Below are positions 8,042 through 12,500 of a stretch of DNA of 12,500 nt, piece after piece. Every line of letters begins with the position of its first letter. Position 1 is the stretch's first letter. The stretch lies in NCBI GenBank assembly GCA_009663005.1, contig CM018914.1, positions 17,750,113 through 17,762,612 of the forward strand, read 5' to 3'. The notes beneath the pieces were generated by a model. That model saw only the letters and a list, made by a program, of their open reading frames with translations, made no database searches and was not told where the DNA came from. This DNA is from Actinidia chinensis. Its lineage: Eukaryota; Streptophyta; Magnoliopsida; Ericales; Actinidiaceae. The translations under genes and the position numbers were made by a program.

Positions 8042-9785
8042 GAGTACTTTGAGCTCATTTGTATTTTGCGTACTTGTAAATTTTCTAAACTAACTCTAAT
8101 TCTTGCCTTGGTTGGTGTAACAAATTTCAATGAGTTCTTCCAGAACCAGTCCGAGGAGTGTAAAAAAGCCATTTGGACTATCAACAACAAGCCGATTACA
8201 AGGTTGGTCGCTGAGTTGCTGGACTACGAGCTGGTGTATCGGTATGTCATTCCTCATTAAGCTGAGCAGCTCGTCGGGATCAGGTTTCCTCCGATGCAGA
8301 TTGAAAGGCGAGTTCCTCCATGACGTGAGTTCATCTCAGAGGACCTGAGTGCCGAGCTCGATGAAGGAGCCACGCTTGCCAGAACTCTTGAACTAGATGA
8401 GGGAAACACTTCTAGCTCGTCAAGTTTTGTATCATTAGATTCCTCGAACAACGAGGAAGAAGAAGGAGAAGGAGTGAACCAACTGATTCTGAATAAGAAA
8501 AAGGGGCATATAGTTCCTTCCATTGTCTCCGAGGTGCCCATCGCCGAGCCCATTCTGGTTTCGAGCTCGGACACTGAACAGTTTGAAGACCTTGCCTTTG
8601 CACTACTCTAGCCTGTGGGTGAGGTTGTGATCGCTCATTCCTTCGAGGGGACACTGACTCCGATACGAGCTCGGGTAAGGTAAACATGACCCATAAGTTC
8701 AGGACTTTGGGCTAGAAAAAGTCCAAACCGGCTGCCAGTCCCTCTGCGGTGTCAGTTCCTCATGTCAGCTAGGACCCACAGCCAACCCCTACTCCAATTT
8801 TGGCCTTGACTACCCAGGAAGAGGTCAAACCGAGTTAATCGAAAGCACATTTCCTAGACAAGCGCAAAAAGAAGCAACTCGTAGGGGGCACCTCCAAAGA
8901 GTCCAATAAGAAGAAGGAAGAAACGAGCTTGACTTTCCTCCCTTTCTCTAGCGTGCATGTCGAGCTCTGGAAACCCAAATTCTCCATCGTTGAGCTTGGA
9001 AAAGAGGTAATTGTGGCTAATTCTGTCAAGGACCATGATACTAGCTTGGCCCTTGTGCAGGCAGTCATGCTACCTAAAGACGTTGCCAATCTTGTTGAGG
9101 AGGGTTCAGAGGAAATTCGGGACCTACTTGTGATGTAGGAGGTTCAAGTAAGTATCTTAACCTCATTTGCTTGTCAATTTGCATTTTGCACTTTCGGGGA
9201 CTTATCATTTCCTCTATTTTTGTTTTATAGAGCCTTCAAAGAGTTGCATCGATCTCGGACCATTTGAAGTAGTAGTCAGCCAAGCTGAAGAAATCTAAGA
9301 AGAAAGTGAGCAACTTGGGGTCTGAGTTGAACAAAGCTAAGCTTGCTCTGGATACCACTAATCATCTTAAATTGGACTTGGCTACTGCTGAGGAACCCCA
9401 CGATGCCAACTATAAGGCTGCTACCCAGACTCAGAATTAAGTTGTCGTTGTTGAGGCTCAGAGGGATAAAGTTCTACAGGATCTCATCAACCTTCAGGCA
9501 GCAACCTATGGGCCGATTTATGAGTGGGTCTTCAACAGGGGGATCAGCCAAGAAGGAGACAACTATGATAGGCAAGTTACCGAACTCCATCCTGGGATCT
9601 TCATGGAGGGGTGGCTTGCTTGCTTATCTAAGCTAAGGATCCCTGAGGATAACCCATCGTGGGTTAAGGTTGCTCATGAGGCCAAGCTTCCTGAATCTCC
9701 TAAGCCCTACTCGCCCCTCATCCTGTCCGACTACAATGAGGAGGAAGTATATGAACCAGCTTGTCGAGGAGGCTTGCTCGCATAG
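8042..9785 (+). pseudogene. Antisense extra ORF of the Ty3/gypsy element (broken, spliced)
   Basis: The coding signal runs opposite to pol. From 8042 the frame encodes about 200 residues, including a Ser- and Glu-rich acidic linker (about 8400-8475). It then shifts frame near the G-run at 8647-8650, as if one base were lost, and continues as a Lys-rich part to 9147. After an 83-bp GT-AG intron the second exon (9231-9785) starts with a Lys/Leu/Ala-rich, likely coiled-coil stretch and ends with Trp/Pro-containing conserved-looking sequence (WLACLSKLRIPEDNP, PYSPLIL) before TAG at 9783. In-frame stops lie at 8258, 8321, 8609, 8713, 8770, 8836, 9136, 9270, 9273 and 9438. The start is not determinable: no convincing ATG lies upstream and a TAA sits at 8039. 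Intact, it would exceed 540 residues. The function is unknown; it fits the extra ORFs known in Tat-lineage elements, but I cannot confirm homology. Confidence 0.65.
9148..9230 (+). other. 83-bp phase-0 intron in the antisense ORF
   Basis: The donor is TTCAA|GTAAGT and the acceptor is TTGTTTTATAG|AG, with a T-rich tract before it. The interior is AT-rich compared with the GC-richer exons. The left exon reads in frame 1 up to codon 9145-9147 and the right exon in frame 3 from 9231, so only removal of these 83 bases joins them. Intron phase is 0. Confidence 0.75.
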
Positions 9786-11010
9786 AGTTCGGCTAACTCT
9801 TGATTTTTTTGCTAAGTATACTTAGGCAAGTATCGTGGGACAGAGTTTGGAACTCTCATATAGTTTAGTTAACTTCTTCCCTAAAATTTTGTGCTAAGTA
9901 TTCTTTAGACAAGATTCATAGGATAGGGTTCGAAACTCGTATAGAGTTCGGCTAACTCTTTCTTGAATTTTTGCGAATTATAATTGGCAATCCTCGCGGG
10001 ATAGAATTCGAAACTCTCAAAGAGTTTGGCTAACTTCTTCCCTAAAAATTTGCTAAATATACTTTAAGCAAGATTCATGGGATAGAGTTCGGAACTCGCA
10101 TATAGTTTGACTATCTCTTCCTTAAATTTTTGCTAAATATACTTAGGAAATTCTCATGGGATAGAGTTTGGAACTCTCATAGAGTTCGGCTAACTTCTTC
10201 CCTAAAATATTTTCTAAGTATACTTTAGGCAAGATTCATGGGACAGAGTTCGGAACTCGCATAGAGTTCAAATAACTCTTCCTTGATTTTTTTGCTATGT
10301 ATACTTAGGTAAGCCTCATGGGACAGAGTTTGGAACTCTCATAAAGTTCATCTAACTTCTTTCTTAAAATTTTGCTAAGTATACTTTAGGCAAAATTCAT
10401 GGGACAAAGTTCAGAACTCGCATATAGTTCGGCTAACTCTTCCTTGAATTTTTGCTATATATACTTAGGCAATCCTCATGGGATAGAGTTCCGAACTCTC
10501 ATAGAGTTCGTCTAACTTCTTCCCTAAAATTTTGTTCTAAGTATACTTTAGGCAAGATTCATAGGGCAGAGTTCGGAACTCGCATAGAGTTCGGCTAACT
10601 CTTCCTTAATTTTTTTTCTAAGTATACTTAGGCAAGTTTCGTGAGACAGAGTTCGGAACTCTCATAAAGTTTGGCTAACATCTTCCCTAAAATTTTTCTA
10701 AGTATATTTTAGGCAAGTTTCATGGAACAGAGTTCGGAACCGCATAGAGTTCGGCTAACTTTTTCTTGAATATTTGCTAAGTATATTTAGGTAAGCATCA
10801 TGGGACAGAGTTTGGAGCTTGCATAGAGTTTGAATAATGCTTCTCTAAAAATTCACTAAATATACTTTAGCAAGATTCATGAGAGAGAGTTCGGAACTCG
10901 TGTAAAGTTCGATTAACTCTTTCTTGAATTTTTTGTTAAATATACATAAGCAAGTCTCGTGGGACAAAATTCGGAGCTCGCATAGAGTTTGGCTAATTCT
11001 TCCCTAATAT
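9781..11010. repeat. Satellite-like array: 80-bp units in A/B dimers
   Basis: Units start at 9781, 9857, 9939, 10018, 10099, 10178, 10260, 10340, 10421, 10500, 10583, 10663, 10743, 10822, 10901 and 10981: 15 full copies of 76-83 bp and one partial. Two types alternate without exception. Type A reads AACTCTTCCTTGAATTTTTG and ends AACTCTCATA. Type B reads AACTTCTTCCCTAAAATTTT, has ACTTTAGGCAAGATTCATGG, and ends AACTCGCATA. The higher-order unit is therefore about 161 bp. Every unit carries GAGTTCGGAACTC-like and AGAGTTCGGCTAACTCT-like inverted repeats. The array lies between the two convergent ORFs of the element, where Tat-lineage elements are known to carry hypervariable tandem repeats. Confidence 0.92.
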
Positions 11011-11409
11011 TGTAGCTGCTCGACCAAGTCATAAGATTGAGTACTCTTTCTTACTTGTCGCAGCTTGTTTGGACAAGTTTTGGTCATGCCTTAGCGAAAA
11101 TCTACTATTTTTGGCATGCTCATAGCGTGAATGATGTTTTTCTTTGTCTCAAGCTAGTGCTTGGGCGGTTCTACGATTTAGCCTTATTTTTTAAGACATC
11201 TTAAGCTCATACTTAAGTAAATGGGGAGTTATTCCCAGCATAAATCATTTTTGGAAAAGAGTGCGTTTAAAAGGTTCAAACCGAGTGATTTTCTATATAC
11301 TTTAGGGAAAGTGTTTGATTTTGATAATATTGAAAAATAGAATCTTTAAGTAACAGTTTCTTACAAGTGTATTTGATATAAATACAAGCTTGTTTAGGAG
11401 TATAACACT
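11011..11409. other. Spacer between the tandem array and pol
   Basis: About 400 bp of non-coding sequence belongs to the 3' untranslated part of the element (read on the - strand). GTAGCTGCTCGACC near 11013 and GTCGCAGCTTG near 11060 are loosely related, but no repeat or ORF was recognised. Confidence 0.6.
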
Positions 11410-12500
11410 TTACTAGTTGTTGGAATTTTAAGATCTTGGAACTTGTTTGCCCTCGGGGTCATCGAGATAGTAAGCGCCATTATCGGAGAGCTTAACTATC
11501 TTGTATGGTCCTCCCTAATTTGGGTCAAACTTCCCGTCAGCCAGGTCCTTGGTGTTTCTAACAACTTTTCTTAAAACGAGATCTCAAACTGAAAATTATT
11601 TGTGTTGGACCTTTTGGTTGTATGTCTTAGCTAACTACGTCTGGTAGTCTACCATTTGTATTAGTGCATTTTCTCTTTGTTCATCAGCAAGGTTGAGGTC
11701 CCGAGGTAAAACTTCCTCATTATGACTGATGTTGTATGCCTTGGTTTGTATTGTGGGCAGACCGACCTCTAAAGGGATTACAACTTTGAATCTGAAAGCC
11801 AAAGCATAAGGCGTTTTGTCCGTTGCTTTCCACGGTGTGGTCCGATAGACCCACAAAATGTTTGGCAGTTCTTCAACCCATTTGCCTTTGGCCTTTACAA
11901 GCCTCTTCTTGACCCTCTTCCTGATTATTTTGTTGGTGGCCTCGGTTTGCCCATTGCACTGTGGGTAGCTCGGTGTTGAGTTATAGAACTCAATTTTCAA
12001 TTGCCCTAACAAGTCTTTGACATTTTGTCCCACAAACTGAGTTCCATTGTCTAATACGAATGCCATGGGGATGCCGAATTTGGAAAGAATGTTTTTGTGG
12101 ATGAATCTTATTACATCTGTCTCTCTAATTTAGGTTAGTGGTTCGGCCTTTAACTATTTTGTGAAATAGTTTGTTGCTGCTAACAAGAATTTATTGCTCC
12201 CCAGAGCTTGGGACATGACCCCCACGATGTCCATTCCCCATTGGGCAAAGGGCCATAGACTGGTGAGAGGGGTCAAGTCCCTCGCTAGCTGATGAATTAA
12301 TAGGGAGAATAGTTGGCATTTGATACACTTGTAGATGTACACTTGGGTTTCTTTTTGAATGAATGGCCACTAGTATCCCTGAGTTAGGGACTCGGTGGGC
12401 CAATGATCTTCCTTCGGAGTGTAGTCTGCAAATGCATTTGTGCATTTCAAAAAGCACATCTTTAACTAAGCTCGGGTAGATGCACAGTAGGTAGGGTCCC
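11410..12500 (-). pseudogene. Ty3/gypsy pol, integrase region (broken; continues past edge)
   Basis: From the right edge the frame shows a retroviral-type integrase, which inserts element cDNA into the genome. A zinc-binding H-x6-H-x30-C-x2-C finger uses H at 12442 and 12421 and C at 12327 and 12318. The catalytic core has D in WGMD (12231), D in VLDNG (12051) and E in GQTEAT (11943), with 59 residues between the two Asp and 35 before the Glu, a perfect DD35E. A GPY/F-like tail (GGPYKIVKL, near 11510) and a WN-type ending follow, with no chromodomain. One extra base near 12387-12393 shifts the frame within the finger. In-frame stops lie at 12372, 12156, 12132, 11637, 11598, 11586, 11517, 11430 and 11415, the last being close to the natural end. 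RNase H and upstream domains lie outside the window. Confidence 0.9.

Larger units (their letters stand above)
7997..12500 (-). mobile_element. Decayed Ty3/gypsy element, Tat/Retand-like layout
   Basis: Reading the - strand from the right edge there is integrase (12500 to about 11410), spacer, an 80-bp tandem array, an antisense extra ORF, and a purine tract (complement of 7997-8011). Known plant Tat-lineage elements, including Retand and Ogre relatives, carry variable tandem repeats and additional antisense ORFs between pol and the 3' LTR, and this order fits. No chromodomain follows the integrase, also consistent with that branch. The gag, protease, RT and RNase H parts must lie right of the window. 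The 3' LTR was not identified, so the left boundary is approximate. Both coding parts are pseudogenes. Confidence 0.7.

Noticed and set aside
8257..9089. Open frames of 60-105 codons on the - strand, rich in Ser.
   Set aside because: They are antisense shadows of the acidic and Lys-rich parts of the + strand ORF, which has the better coding signal and splice structure.
9781..11010. A CRISPR-like or bacterial repeat array.
   Set aside because: Units are contiguous with no unique spacers, diverged, and embedded in a plant retrotransposon.

Overview
This window looks like intergenic DNA from a flowering plant, probably a eudicot. It is AT-rich and I find no intact, confidently recognised host gene. 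It does contain remains of at least three LTR retrotransposons, MITE-like scraps, local tandem duplications and a long satellite-like array. No tRNA, rRNA or CRISPR structure was seen, and nothing looks bacterial.

Layout. Positions 1-1409 are the 3' part of a Ty1/copia-type element on the + strand: an eroded internal region with a cluster of GTGTCGACAC palindromes and a 22-bp minisatellite, then a polypurine tract, then an LTR of about 480 bp (930-1409). Positions 1410-4415 are mostly featureless. They hold a promoter-like block (2134-2185), a weak foldback after it, a cysteine-rich 106-codon ORF of unknown status (3335-3655) and a MITE-like inverted repeat (3822-4101). Positions 4421-5085 are a solo LTR of Ty3/gypsy type flanked by a perfect 5-bp target duplication, AGGCT. 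Positions 5547-6255 hold a very recent 112-bp tandem duplication and older diverged ones. Positions 6256-7990 are AT-rich, with a MITE-like scrap at the right end.

Positions of about 7997-12500 are the downstream half of a large Ty3/gypsy element lying on the - strand. Its pol enters from the right edge and shows the integrase zinc finger, the DD35E core and a GPY/F-like tail, and ends near 11410. Next comes about 400 bp of spacer, then an array of 80-bp repeats arranged as about 161-bp A/B dimers (9781-11010). Beyond that is a long ORF on the opposite strand (8042-9785) with a coiled-coil stretch and an 83-bp phase-0 intron whose removal joins two reading frames. Pol, a 3' tandem array and an antisense extra ORF in this order are the layout I associate with the Tat/Retand branch of plant Ty3/gypsy elements. 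Both ORFs are broken by many stops and one apparent frameshift each, so this copy is dead.

The most interesting material is this right-hand element: the antisense gene with its intron, and the dimeric satellite-like array whose first unit overlaps that gene's stop codon.
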